Part shown: positions 6,720 to 14,792 of the stretch, piece after piece | Position numbering within the stretch: position 1 is the first letter of the stretch | How the letters are laid out: each line of letters begins with the position of its first letter | NCBI RefSeq assembly: GCF_014202975.1 | Contig: NZ_JACHHZ010000008.1 | Location: forward strand, 1-64,000 | Direction: 5' to 3' | Length of the DNA: 64,000 nt | Source of the DNA: Povalibacter uvarum | GTDB lineage: Bacteria > Pseudomonadota > Gammaproteobacteria > Steroidobacterales > Steroidobacteraceae | Notes under the pieces: generated by a model | Seen by the model: the letters and a program-made list of their open reading frames with translations, nothing else | Told to the model about the DNA's origin: nothing | Database searches by the model: none | Program-made: the position numbers and the translations under genes

Positions 6720-6791
6720 GGCTAACGCTGCCGCTGTGCCGCGAGCACAGGCGCCTCGCCTGTGCGAGTCGGAACCAGCGGGTTGTTGGGC
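6720..6791 (-). other. integron attC site (72-bp subtype)
   Basis: GGCTAAC (6720-6726) to GTTGGGC (6785-6791). Fourth member of the 72-base subtype. Confidence 0.92.
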
Positions 6792-6806
6792 ACTACGATC
6801 ATCGCT

Positions 6807-7082
6807 TCACGGCCCAGGCAGTAAATCTGCGATCGCAATTCTTAGCTCGTTTGTTACATCCAACGCCCGTTCTCTGGCCTCCTCCTTGGGAAGACCCGAG
6901 CGCAGAATTTCTTGAAGCTGAGTCGACGCGTTATCGAACAGGACAAACATCCGGCTTTCTCTCAGTGCTTGCGCCGTAGCGTACGTAAGCAGGTACGTGT
7001 CAACAATCTCCGACTTCGAGTCAAACAAGCGGTCTAACGCATCCATAGCGTTCTCGAGCAAGGCCGTCTCGGTGTCCATCAT
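6807..7082 (-). CDS. first visible cassette protein, unknown family
   Basis: A 91-residue, mostly helical soluble protein. The middle (D-A-L-D-R-L-F-D ... V-D-T-Y-L-L-T-Y-A-T-A-Q-A-L-R-E-S) and the end (D-V-T-N-E-L-R-I-A-I-A) follow a pattern seen in other small cassette proteins, but I cannot name a function. Two adjacent ATGs (7082, 7079) are possible starts. A GTTGGGC core (7104-7098, minus strand) lies just upstream, so this is the first cassette left after the integron head was lost. Confidence 0.62.
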   Translation of the reverse strand: MMDTETALLENAMDALDRLFDSKSEIVDTYLLTYATAQALRESRMFVLFDNASTQLQEILRSGLPKEEARERALDVTNELRIAIADLLPGP

Positions 7083-7097
7083 TCTTGGATCGCCTTA

Positions 7098-7104
7098 GCC
7101 CAAC
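7098..7104 (-). other. orphan cassette boundary core site
   Basis: GTTGGGC on the minus strand matches GTTRRRY, the crossover core of attI or attC. No partner core or inverted repeat is found on the right side, so the original attI or previous attC has been cut away. The array therefore has no visible integrase or attI. Confidence 0.6.
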
Positions 7105-7114
7105 TTGATTTAGA

Positions 7115-7345
7115 CAGCACCAGCCTGCCGTTAAACCTGGCGACCAGGCGATAAACCTGGACCGGGTCACGATCATAAGCTCTAGTGTTCATTGTGAAAT
7201 TCGGCGCCGCCATTGCTCGTCAGCCTACCTAAATTCCAGACAATCCGCCTCGTCTCCACCCGTCCGTGGGAACAGCTGCGATTAAACCTGGCGCTGTCCG
7301 TTAAACCTGGCCGACGGGCTCCTGGTTTTTGCCATAAGAACCATT
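7115..7345 (-). repeat. repeat block A (diverged copy near 19.1 kb)
   Basis: This non-coding block contains four AAACCTGG units in two direct pairs (about 7131/7153 and 7284/7303), a central GAATTTAGGTAGGCT (minus strand) and a terminal hairpin around TTGCCATAA (7323-7343). A diverged copy with the same order of landmarks lies at about 19110-19283. Multiple short repeats at an edge suggest the end of a lost mobile element, possibly IS21-like. That origin is inference. Confidence 0.6.
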
Positions 7346-7358
7346 GATTTCTTTGCAT

Positions 7359-8076
7359 TCAATCAGTCGACGCAACACTTTGAGCAAAAACCTGAGCTGG
7401 AGTTCGGAAGCCAAGGGTTTCACGTGGGCGCTGGTTCAGGCGCATCGCGACTTGATCGAGGTGACGCTGCGAGTAACCCGAGACGTCCTGACCCTTCGGA
7501 AAGTACTGTCGCAGCAAGCCATTGGTGTTCTCGTTCGATCCACGCTGCCAGGGGCTATGCGGATCACAGAAGTACACCTGCATGTGGGTTGCCAGCGTGA
7601 ACTGCTTGTGTGCCCTGAGCTCGAAGCCTCGATCCCAGGTGAGTGAGCGGCGCAGCTGCGAAGGCAGCTTACGCACATGTTTGCTGAGCGCAGCGACGAC
7701 CTGCTCGGTGCTCTTGCTCGGTGTCTTCACCAACATCACAAAGCGTGCGGTGCGCTCGACCAGTGTCGCGATCTGTGAGGAAGGAGTACCGCATAGCAAG
7801 TCACCTTCCCAATGCCCCGGTACTGCACGATCCTCGACCCGGGGCTCGCCGCTCACGAATGCACACCGCATCCTCGATCCGGCCGCGCTTGGAGGGACGG
7901 CCGCTCGCCTTGCGGCTGCGGCGCAGTGACTGGTGACGGCGCAAATGCGCGCTCAGCTCTTGTTTCACCACTCCGCGCGCTTGTACGAACAGGCTGCGAT
8001 AGATCGTTTCGTGGGATACGCGCATCGTCTCATCATGATGAAACCGTGCAATCGATTGATCGCTCAGGCTCCCGCT
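7359..8076 (-). pseudogene. IS30-family transposase, truncated and frameshifted
   Basis: Two frames together give an IS30-type transposase. The right part (about 8076-7845) carries R-V-S-H-E-T-I-Y-R-S-L-F. The left part (about 7844-7359) carries the DDE catalytic core: G-H-W-E-G-D-L, then W-D-R-G-F-E, then D-P-H-S-P-W-Q-R-G-S-N-E-N, and the C-terminal N-Q-R-P-R-E-T-L-G-F. The frames join by a one-base shift near 7845. The N-terminal DNA-binding region is missing beyond an in-frame stop at about 8077. The element cannot encode a full transposase. It sits where the integron head is expected. Confidence 0.85.
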
Positions 8077-8172
8077 TCAGCAGGAGCAGCCCGGAATCTG
8101 CCCTGAACCGCTTACAGGGCATGTCGACATAGCCAATGAATCTGCTCGCGGCAGATTCGGGACCAACGTCAA

Positions 8173-8928
8173 TCACTGCTTCTTTTCGATCTCGAGCAGC
8201 TCCACGTCAAAGATCAACACTGCATTGGGCCCGACATAAGGCGGTGACCCTTCCTCTCCATAAGCAAGGCTGGAAGGAACATACAATTCCCACCTGGCGC
8301 CTTCCGACATCAACTGGAGTGCTTCGGTCCACCCTTCTATGAGCGCTTTGGCATTGGCGGTGTAGGGCTCACTACGTGAGTGAGTGCTGTCGAATTCGGT
8401 GCCGTCGATGAGCCTTCCTCGATAGTGCACCTTCACGTCATCTTCCAAGGTCGGCCTGTACCCGCCTCCACCGGTGGCGATTACCTTGTATTGCAAACCG
8501 CTTTTGGTGACTACCACGCCCTCTCTCTTTGCATTCTCTTTCAGGAAGATCTCACCTTCCTTCTTGTTCTTTTCCGCCACCACCACCCGCTCGGCTTCTT
8601 TCTTCTTCAGATGAACTTCCTGATAGACCTCCATCGTCGCGGCTATTTCTCCAGCCGACATTTTTTTGTCGCCGCCATCGAACACGGCCTGCATCGCGGC
8701 CGCCATGAGAGCGACATTCAATTCGATGCCCTCTGCTCTGAACCGCTCCGCCAGATCGGCACCGTAGGCATAACTGAAACGATCTTCCAGAGTCTTGAAA
8801 TCCTGCTGGCTTTCCGCAGCGACTCCTTCTGTTCCTGCTTCCTCTTCGGATTGGGCGTGTCGCCCACAGCCGCTCATGCACGCCGCAATCAATGCCAATA
8901 CGGCAACAGCGCTTGTGTATGTTTTCAT
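8173..8928 (-). CDS. FKBP-type peptidyl-prolyl isomerase lipoprotein
   Basis: A 251-residue periplasmic or outer-membrane isomerase of the Mip/FkpA type. The signal segment ends with a lipobox near Cys17/Cys21. The FKBP-N helical dimerisation part follows (about residues 40-140, including the charged helix HLKKKEAERVVV). The FKBP domain (about 150-248) shows G-L-Q-Y-K-V, V-H-Y-R-G-R-L-I-D-G-T-E-F-D-S-T and A-Y-G-E-E-G-S-P-P-Y-V-G-P-N-A-V-L-I-F-D-V-E-L, the usual active-site residues. The ATG at 8928 gives the signal peptide; a longer frame reads through a terminator and is rejected. Likely role: prolyl isomerisation or chaperoning of envelope proteins. Confidence 0.92.
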   Translation of the reverse strand: MKTYTSAVAVLALIAACMSGCGRHAQSEEEAGTEGVAAESQQDFKTLEDRFSYAYGADLAERFRAEGIELNVALMAAAMQAVFDGGDKKMSAGEIAATMEVYQEVHLKKKEAERVVVAEKNKKEGEIFLKENAKREGVVVTKSGLQYKVIATGGGGYRPTLEDDVKVHYRGRLIDGTEFDSTHSRSEPYTANAKALIEGWTEALQLMSEGARWELYVPSSLAYGEEGSPPYVGPNAVLIFDVELLEIEKKQ

Positions 8929-8969
8929 GTGTTGTGACCGCTGAGATCCGCGCATTGCAGGCGAACGAA

Positions 8970-8995
8970 AACCCCAACCGCGAACGGTTGGGGTC
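8970..8995 (-). terminator. rho-independent terminator of the 9023-9694 gene
   Basis: A perfect 9-bp stem (CCCCAACCG at 8972-8980, CGGTTGGGG at 8985-8993) with a 4-base loop is followed on the minus strand by TTTTCG. It lies 28 bases past the stop of the hydrolase gene and upstream of the FKBP gene. Confidence 0.8.
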
Positions 8996-9022
8996 TTCCT
9001 ACAGAGCCGATGCGATCGGCGA

Positions 9023-9694
9023 TTACCGCAGCAAGCGGTCAATCTGGGCGCGCATTGCCACACCAACCTGGCCACCGGTGCCCGACGTCGGCGCGAAGTG
9101 AGTGCCGGAAGTCGTCACCGTCCTGTAGATGGTTGAGTTGGCTCTGCAGTTCAGTGCATTCGAAGGCAGTGCTGGGGCCAACACGTCGCCTGTGCTGAAG
9201 ATGCATGTCACGTCAACGTTCGAGGCTACCGGACGGTAGATCCTCGTCGTGAAGACAGTGTCAGGCTGAACCGCAATGACACATGATGCCGCTGAGCCAA
9301 TCGCATTTGCAGCGTTGAAAGAACCGCCGCCGCCTTGCGAGTGACCGGACGTACAGATCTTCAGATTTGAGTTGAGGATGCTGCCGTAACGGCTCCGCGC
9401 CTGACTCACAGCATCTCGTACATCTGTACCGCTTCCAGAACTGGAGGTGGTAGCAGCGGCCACCAGAACGCAACGCTGAGCAGCGGCAGTCAGCAAACCG
9501 GAGTATGTGGTTGAGGTCCCGCCCGTACCGTTTCCCCACCCCAGGATGTTGTATCTGCCGTCGCCGCCACTCGGCACGTAAAAAACAGCACCGCTTCCGC
9601 TTTGACGGCTAACGCTGCAAGTCTGGGCAAACGCGCCCGCAGACATCAAACAGCCGAGCAGGAGCGAGCTACCAATGAGTACTCTGATGTTCAC
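9023..9694 (-). CDS. secreted cutinase/PET-hydrolase-like alpha/beta hydrolase
   Basis: A 223-residue exported hydrolase. The signal peptide (residues 1-23, ending AFAQ) is followed by a small alpha/beta-hydrolase domain. Motifs are G-W-G-N-G-T (oxyanion side), G-H-S-Q-G-G (nucleophile elbow, near residue 118) and a C-terminal G-T-H-F-A-P carrying the likely catalytic His. Size and motifs fit the cutinase/polyester-hydrolase/chlorophyllase-like group rather than the larger family I lipases. GTG start at 9694, preceded by a GGGGGAT Shine-Dalgarno-like stretch. It lies directly downstream of a lipase-foldase-like gene and upstream of a terminator. The substrate (lipid, polyester, other ester) is unknown. 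Confidence 0.82.
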   Translation of the reverse strand: MNIRVLIGSSLLLGCLMSAGAFAQTCSVSRQSGSGAVFYVPSGGDGRYNILGWGNGTGGTSTTYSGLLTAAAQRCVLVAAATTSSSGSGTDVRDAVSQARSRYGSILNSNLKICTSGHSQGGGGSFNAANAIGSAASCVIAVQPDTVFTTRIYRPVASNVDVTCIFSTGDVLAPALPSNALNCRANSTIYRTVTTSGTHFAPTSGTGGQVGVAMRAQIDRLLR

Positions 9695-9824
9695 AATGAA
9701 TCCCCCAACAGGTTTGAACTTGATTTTTCAGCATCAGGACTGGGTCAATGGTGTTGAGCGAAATTGGCACCTCCTTGTACGAATTCACCGGAAATGGTCT
9801 GGTCACGCGACAGGCCGGCCGCGA

Positions 9825-10871
9825 CTACTTCGGATCTCGCGCCTGCCAATCCAAACTGGTAACCCGAGCCCGTTCTCGCTCGTCGGGGCTGAAATACTGG
9901 TCGAGTAGTTGATTGATCTGGCGCTCACGCTCGACTTCGTCCAGACCCGCCCGCATCACGTATTGGCGCGCCTGCCAGAATCCGTTGAAGTCGCTTTGCC
10001 ACCTCGCCTCTTCGCGATCGGCGGCGGCCAACTCACGCGCGCCTTCCTCGCCGAGAATTGCGTTACGAGTGGAGTAGATTTCGGTACTCGAGGCGCCCTG
10101 TTCGCGCAGACGTTGCACTTTTTGTGCTGCGGCCTCTTCAGGCTCCAACAACCCCTGGGCCAGCAGGCTGTTGTTCAGTTTCTCTTGCAAGGCGCCTTGC
10201 TGAGCCGCTTTCTCTTCGTCCGTCAGGTTTACGTTCGTCTGGATCGCGATAGCGGCGAACATGTGGCGACCGTTCGCATCCTCGACTGCAAATAACTTGT
10301 CGGAGATTTCTGCGCCGAGGTAGTCGCGTCGCAGCTGCACCAGCTTCTCGTAGTGGTCGGCGGGTAGCTCGCTTCGTGGTTGCGCGTTGAACTCCATCTC
10401 CGCCAAGCGAAAGCGCCAGTAGTCTTCCAGAATGCGAGCTGCTTCTTCTCCCGCTTGACCAGGCAGCCCAGTGCGAATCGAGTTCTGCAGCTCCGACAGA
10501 GCCGCCGGACTGAGACTGGGACCCAAATCCTCGAATCCCTGCTCCAGTGCGTCCTTCAGCGTTTGATCCGGCAGCACACGGCCGTTTTCATCGAGCCTTA
10601 TGCCCTGAAGAATTCTGTAGATCCCCACTGCGCCGGAAGGCACCTCACCCGTTGGACGAGGCTCATTCGCTTCTGATGTCGCACCGGCGTTCAGTGCTGG
10701 ATCGGTGGGAGCGAAGTTCTGCCACTGCCACTGATGCGCGATGGTGTTGGTGTTTTCATCCGAACCCGGCATCGGCACTGCGATTGTGTCGCCGGACAAC
10801 AGCCAATAGGCCAATCCGCCAATGACGGTCGCCGCCGCGAAACTGGAAACCAATATGGGTCTCGTCGGCAT
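9825..10871 (-). CDS. lipase-specific foldase-like protein
   Basis: A 348-residue membrane-anchored periplasmic protein. One N-terminal transmembrane anchor (about residues 7-25) precedes a helical periplasmic domain. Similarity to lipase chaperones (Lif/LimA) shows in the order of segments: a G-I-R-L-D-E-N-G-R-V-L-P-D block, then R-R-D-Y-L-G-A-E-I-S-D-K-L-F, then a Gln/Glu-rich helical body and a C-terminal R-x-x-x-I-N-Q-L-L-D-Q-Y-F. The steric-chaperone motif of classical foldases (R-x-x-F-D-Y-F-L-S-A-L-G-E) is poorly kept: residues near 105-117 read LKDALEQGFEDLG. It precedes the hydrolase, whereas lif usually follows lip. Confidence 0.8.
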   Translation of the reverse strand: MPTRPILVSSFAAATVIGGLAYWLLSGDTIAVPMPGSDENTNTIAHQWQWQNFAPTDPALNAGATSEANEPRPTGEVPSGAVGIYRILQGIRLDENGRVLPDQTLKDALEQGFEDLGPSLSPAALSELQNSIRTGLPGQAGEEAARILEDYWRFRLAEMEFNAQPRSELPADHYEKLVQLRRDYLGAEISDKLFAVEDANGRHMFAAIAIQTNVNLTDEEKAAQQGALQEKLNNSLLAQGLLEPEEAAAQKVQRLREQGASSTEIYSTRNAILGEEGARELAAADREEARWQSDFNGFWQARQYVMRAGLDEVERERQINQLLDQYFSPDERERARVTSLDWQARDPK

Positions 10872-11303
10872 CGAACTATTGCGCCGTCAGATCCGAGCCA
10901 TGGTCGGCAGACCACTCGGTGACTCCCAGCGGATGGCACCGAACGGGATGACTTGCCTCATACGTGTCCATACGTTCGCCTTCGATTCCTGCTTGCGCTG
11001 CCGTGCCGTCATGTGATCCCCCGGCGCCCCACTATCGAGCGCGGATATTACACATCGGTGCACAATGTGTCATCCGGGTGCGCATTATCTCCAGCACGTC
11101 ACGTTGGTCTTGTGCAGCGCAACACTCCACGAGCTAAAGCGAGGAACGGACACCTATTAAATAGAGATCAATGGCTGCGCGAGGCCTTGATAGCCCGGCC
11201 TACCCCGCAAGCGGCTCGCGACGATCGGTGTCTGCGGAGTCGTTCTGGCACTGATCCTCGCCAGCTACAACGTGATCGGGTGGCACGTGCCGGGTTGAAG
11301 GCA
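10872..11303. other. 432-base intergenic gap
   Basis: This lies between the foldase gene start and the tannase stop. No convincing gene was found. A plus-strand frame near 11195-11299 would encode a short hydrophobic peptide but has no start codon. An imperfect dyad (ACACAT at 11050-11055, ATGTGT at 11065-11070) could be part of the foldase-hydrolase promoter region. Confidence 0.5.
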
Positions 11304-12821
11304 CTAATCCCGGCACTCATTGCCAACGGCGATCTGCGGATACGGGCACGCGAGGATCTCACGCTCCTCGCGGCCTTCTACAAATCGGCGCGCGACGATC
11401 CTTGGGGGAGTCTTCCCCTGCTCTCGCCACTCGATGAGCGCTTCGAGTGGATCGAACTCGTGCGTTGCATTGGCGCCGAATGCCTGGCCCGGACAGTGAC
11501 CCATGCCTGGCACCATGAAGAGCCGGACTGAATTCGCGACAGCACTGGCGCCCATCTTCCGCACCACGCTCTCGTAGTAGTCGGTGTTCGCGGTCGGCGG
11601 GATTGCGATGTCGTTCCAGCCACCGAACATGAGCAGCTTGCCGCCGCGCTTCACGAACTTCGTCAGATCCGGGTCGACTGCGCTCAAGGTTTCATTGACG
11701 CGCCTCGCGCGCTCCAAATCGCGGTCATAGTCGAGCGGTTGCTTTACGGGATCCCACGTGGGGTCCTCGAAGACCAGGTATCTGAAGAAGTCGAGCGCAT
11801 AGCTCGATGGCCGTTCTCCGGAAATGGCCGCGGTCCAGCCGAGTTCGCTTCCGGGCATGAGCGGACCGAAAATTCTCTCTCTTGTGCGCGGGTTGATGAC
11901 TGGCGCATAGAGGGCACGTGCCGTGTCCACCTGAGCAGTCGTCAGGCAATCAGCGGCATCGCCACTTTCGCATTCGACTAGCGCTGGATTGAATTCGCAG
12001 CGACGCGGATCCTGGAGCAGCCCGTCGGTCGCGCCATCCCGCGAATCGCACATCTTCATGACTGCGCGATTCAAAGCAGCCAGCTTCTCCGCGGGTAGCG
12101 CATGAGCCGGGCTCCGGTGCGCCGCCTCCCAGACCCAGGTCTGTGCGAATGCGAAGTGGGCGGTGTCATGAGCAATACCACCCACCGCGATGCCGTCGAA
12201 GTCCTCCGGATAGCGCTGCGCCGCCTTGAGACCCTGGCGGCCCGCGCCGCCGCACCCCGAGAAATAGGAAGCACGTGGCGCCGATCCGTAGAGCGACAAC
12301 GCAAGCACCTTGGTTGCAGCAATCGTCGAATGCCACGCCCGCTCGCCGACATCGATGAGCTTTTCAGGTTGGCGCAACATAAAGTGCGCGCCACGCTCTC
12401 CGTTGCCGCCTCCGTCAGTTGTAGCGGTGACATAGCCGAGTCGGATCGCCTCGGCGAGAATCGCTGGATCCATCGGGCCACCGTAGAAGCTGTAGCCCCG
12501 TGCGAGCAACTTGCCGTTCCACTGCTCGGCTGGTAACCACACCTCGAAGCGAATGGAGCTGCTGTCACTCGTTCGGATCGTTCCTGTCACGCGGCAGAAG
12601 GCAGGCAAGCCACGAAACAATTCGCTGCGCGCAGCAGCGGCTTCGGAATTCGCGGGCACATTGCTGGCCGAAGCCCGATAGGCACCTCGGACGATGAGCT
12701 CAGAGCTGGAGATCGCAACACCAGACTCTGTGTCTGCACCAAGCCGCCCACAAGCTTCCGCGGAGACAGGCGTGCGCTCGGCGTGCGCGACGCTTGCGGC
12801 AAGGAGAGCAGCGAGGAGCAT
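11304..12821 (-). CDS. tannase/feruloyl-esterase family protein, catalytic Ser missing
   Basis: A 505-residue exported protein with a short signal peptide (residues 1-14). It matches the tannase/feruloyl esterase family: T-D-G-G-G-N-G-E, R-A-W-H-S-T, S-Y-F-S-G-C, R-Y-P-E-D-F-D-G-I, a C-terminal G-G-W-N-D-I-A-I-P-P (Asp404) and P-G-M-G-H-C (His442, Cys443). In this family the nucleophile is a Ser right after the disulfide Cys. Here Cys190 is followed by Gly191 (codons at 12254-12249), so the Ser is absent while Asp, His and both Cys remain. It is the last gene of a four-gene operon with a phenol-type flavocytochrome, 10 bases after the cytochrome stop. Confidence 0.88.
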   Translation of the reverse strand: MLLAALLAASVAHAERTPVSAEACGRLGADTESGVAISSSELIVRGAYRASASNVPANSEAAAARSELFRGLPAFCRVTGTIRTSDSSSIRFEVWLPAEQWNGKLLARGYSFYGGPMDPAILAEAIRLGYVTATTDGGGNGERGAHFMLRQPEKLIDVGERAWHSTIAATKVLALSLYGSAPRASYFSGCGGAGRQGLKAAQRYPEDFDGIAVGGIAHDTAHFAFAQTWVWEAAHRSPAHALPAEKLAALNRAVMKMCDSRDGATDGLLQDPRRCEFNPALVECESGDAADCLTTAQVDTARALYAPVINPRTRERIFGPLMPGSELGWTAAISGERPSSYALDFFRYLVFEDPTWDPVKQPLDYDRDLERARRVNETLSAVDPDLTKFVKRGGKLLMFGGWNDIAIPPTANTDYYESVVRKMGASAVANSVRLFMVPGMGHCPGQAFGANATHEFDPLEALIEWREQGKTPPRIVARRFVEGREEREILACPYPQIAVGNECRD

Positions 12822-12831
12822 GCGCTTCGAA

Positions 12832-13179
12832 CTACTTCGTCGGTTGTTTCCGGACGAGGAATGCAACGATGTCATCGAGTTCCGCGTCCGAGAGCTCGGT
12901 CTTGCGGAACGTCGGCATGAAGCTGATTCCCTGGCGCACGAACACCTTGATGAACTCGGGCGTGAGGTCATTGCGGTCGACGAGCGCGGCCGGACGGGTG
13001 CCTTGATAGCGAGCGTCCAACGGCGTTGTCCCTGGCATCGTCTCGCGGGTTGGCCCCAACCGATCGTGGCAGCCCTGGCACCACTGCCCATAGAGTCGCT
13101 CGCCGCGACCGACATCGGCCGCTGCGGAAGTCGATGCAATGCCAGTGAGAACGACCGCGAGAATCGCACGCATCGTCAT
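12832..13179 (-). CDS. cytochrome c subunit of a 4-cresol-dehydrogenase-type enzyme
   Basis: A 115-residue periplasmic c-type cytochrome. The signal peptide covers about residues 1-21. The heme motif is C-Q-G-C-H (Cys34, Cys37, His38), and F-M-P-T-F supplies a Met axial ligand. Such small cytochromes accept electrons from the flavin subunit in p-cresol methylhydroxylase and eugenol hydroxylase. The ATG at 13179 overlaps the TGA of the flavoprotein gene (ATGA), which fixes the start and suggests coupled translation. Confidence 0.85.
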   Translation of the reverse strand: MTMRAILAVVLTGIASTSAAADVGRGERLYGQWCQGCHDRLGPTRETMPGTTPLDARYQGTRPAALVDRNDLTPEFIKVFVRQGISFMPTFRKTELSDAELDDIVAFLVRKQPTK

Positions 13180-14792
13180 TCCTTGCGGTAGCGCCGCGGC
13201 CAGATGCCACCGCGACCGGGGGAGAGAATGCCGTTCGGATCGACGGCGTCCTTCATCGTCTCGCAGAACCTGCGCAGCGCGCTGTTGTTGTTGGCATAGA
13301 CACCGGCTACGAGATCCTGGAACCCGGCAGGTGCGCGGTATTCTGCCCAGCCGTGCTCGGCGCAGGTCTTCACCAGTCGATCGAACAGCTTCAAGTGCCG
13401 CGCGTTGAGACCCGCATCGTCGTAGACGAGGAAGTCGTAGTAGAGGACGTATGTCTTCGGGAACGGTCCGCCCCCACCCTGCCATCCCCATCGCTTGAGG
13501 ATCTCAGGCTCATTCGCGTCCGCCATCACTTTCCGGACGGTGCGGTTCATCGCGAAGATGTCGTCCGCTTGCGCCTTGAACAACGGAGAAAAGTAGTAGT
13601 GCCCGCGATTCACACCCTGATTCGCCAGCCGCTGGAAGCCCCACAGATTCGGCATGCCCAACCCGACCCATTGATCCACCGGCACAGTGGCGAGATCGAG
13701 CGGGAAGTCGCGCGCCGTGCCCGCACTGAAGGTTGCATGCGGGAGAAGCTTCGCGAAGTGCTCGCGTGCATGGTCCAGTGTTGCCACGACGATCTTCGCA
13801 GGTCCCCACACTGTGCCGTTCACAGAAGCGTTCGGGATTCCGGTCGCGATCGACAGTGCATCCCAGGCACTCGCAGCACCATCGCCCGGGCTCGACAGCA
13901 GCCGCTCGACCTCAGGTATGTTTCGCGAGCGCATACCAACGGTCGAGTTGTTGGCGGCTCGCAGAGGATTGCGCGCACCTGAGCTGCGGATGATCCCTTT
14001 GTGACGCAGCATCTGAATCGCATCGACCATCGGACCAAAGTCGTCATGCTTCGACGACGATACGCTGAAGCCCTGCATCCGCTCCGGCTCGGGCTCGAGC
14101 CAGAAGATCATCTTCGTAACGATGCCGAAGTTCGCCTGCGGGAACAGGCCCGAAACGTCGGGACCAAAACCGTACTTGTACACGGGCCACAGCTTGCCAT
14201 TGCTCACTGCACCGGAGCCGGTACGAATGACTTCACCGTTCGGCAACACAGCTTCGATGCCACAAACCCGTGCGAAGTTGTCGCCGAGAAAGCCGACGCC
14301 GTGATCGAGCGAATTGCCGACGGGTCCACCGGCGCCGTTTTCAGCAGCGGACACCAGCAACGGAATGTTTCGCTCGCGCAAGTAGTGACTCAGCTCAATG
14401 AAGCTGACACCGGGCTCCAGCACCGCGTAGCAATCGGTGACGTTGACCTCGACGACGCGATTCATGCGCTTGAGGTCGACGACCACTGATCCCGACAGCG
14501 TCGGTGCGGCGCCGCCGTAGCCGAGATTGCGACCGGTGGAGGTCGCGAAGAGTGGGAGGCGATGCTTGTTTGCGATGTGCACCACCCGCTGCACCTGCTC
14601 GACGGAGACTGGTGCGACCGCGGCGCTCGCGACGATCTCCTTGTCCGGCATGCCGCGATAGGGTGTGTACGCATCGCGATACAGAGAGAGGTCATCTTCG
14701 CTCGTGAAGACCTGGTCCGCGCCAAGTGCAGCGGTGAATTCATGGATGGCCGCGCGGAAAGCCTCTTCGCTGACGCCAGGGGGAAGCATCAT
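13176..14792 (-). CDS. VAO/4-cresol dehydrogenase-type flavoprotein subunit
   Basis: A 538-residue FAD enzyme of the vanillyl-alcohol oxidase group. The N-terminal FAD-binding PCMH domain (about residues 30-230) shows P-L-F-A-T-S-T-G-R-N-L-G-Y-G-G, G-S-V-V-V-D-L-K-R-M-N-R-V and N-S-L-D-H-G-V-G. The C-terminal substrate and cap domain ends with D-P-N-G-I-L-S-P-G-R-G-G. Family members oxidise the para-side chain of 4-alkylphenols (p-cresol, eugenol, 4-ethylphenol), and the neighbouring cytochrome c is the expected electron acceptor. No Tat or Sec signal is seen on this subunit. The ATG at 14792 overlaps the upstream TGA. The exact substrate is not determinable here. Confidence 0.88.
   Translation of the reverse strand: MMLPPGVSEEAFRAAIHEFTAALGADQVFTSEDDLSLYRDAYTPYRGMPDKEIVASAAVAPVSVEQVQRVVHIANKHRLPLFATSTGRNLGYGGAAPTLSGSVVVDLKRMNRVVEVNVTDCYAVLEPGVSFIELSHYLRERNIPLLVSAAENGAGGPVGNSLDHGVGFLGDNFARVCGIEAVLPNGEVIRTGSGAVSNGKLWPVYKYGFGPDVSGLFPQANFGIVTKMIFWLEPEPERMQGFSVSSSKHDDFGPMVDAIQMLRHKGIIRSSGARNPLRAANNSTVGMRSRNIPEVERLLSSPGDGAASAWDALSIATGIPNASVNGTVWGPAKIVVATLDHAREHFAKLLPHATFSAGTARDFPLDLATVPVDQWVGLGMPNLWGFQRLANQGVNRGHYYFSPLFKAQADDIFAMNRTVRKVMADANEPEILKRWGWQGGGGPFPKTYVLYYDFLVYDDAGLNARHLKLFDRLVKTCAEHGWAEYRAPAGFQDLVAGVYANNNSALRRFCETMKDAVDPNGILSPGRGGIWPRRYRKE

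Noticed and set aside
10953-11531. A plus-strand frame across the 10.9-11.3 kb gap.
   Set aside because: Its second half is antisense to the tannase gene and the first half has no domain or signal; not supported.
13180-13491. N-terminal extension of the cytochrome c gene.
   Set aside because: It lies antiparallel-free but inside the flavoprotein coding region in another frame; the ATGA overlap and signal peptide fix the start at 13179.
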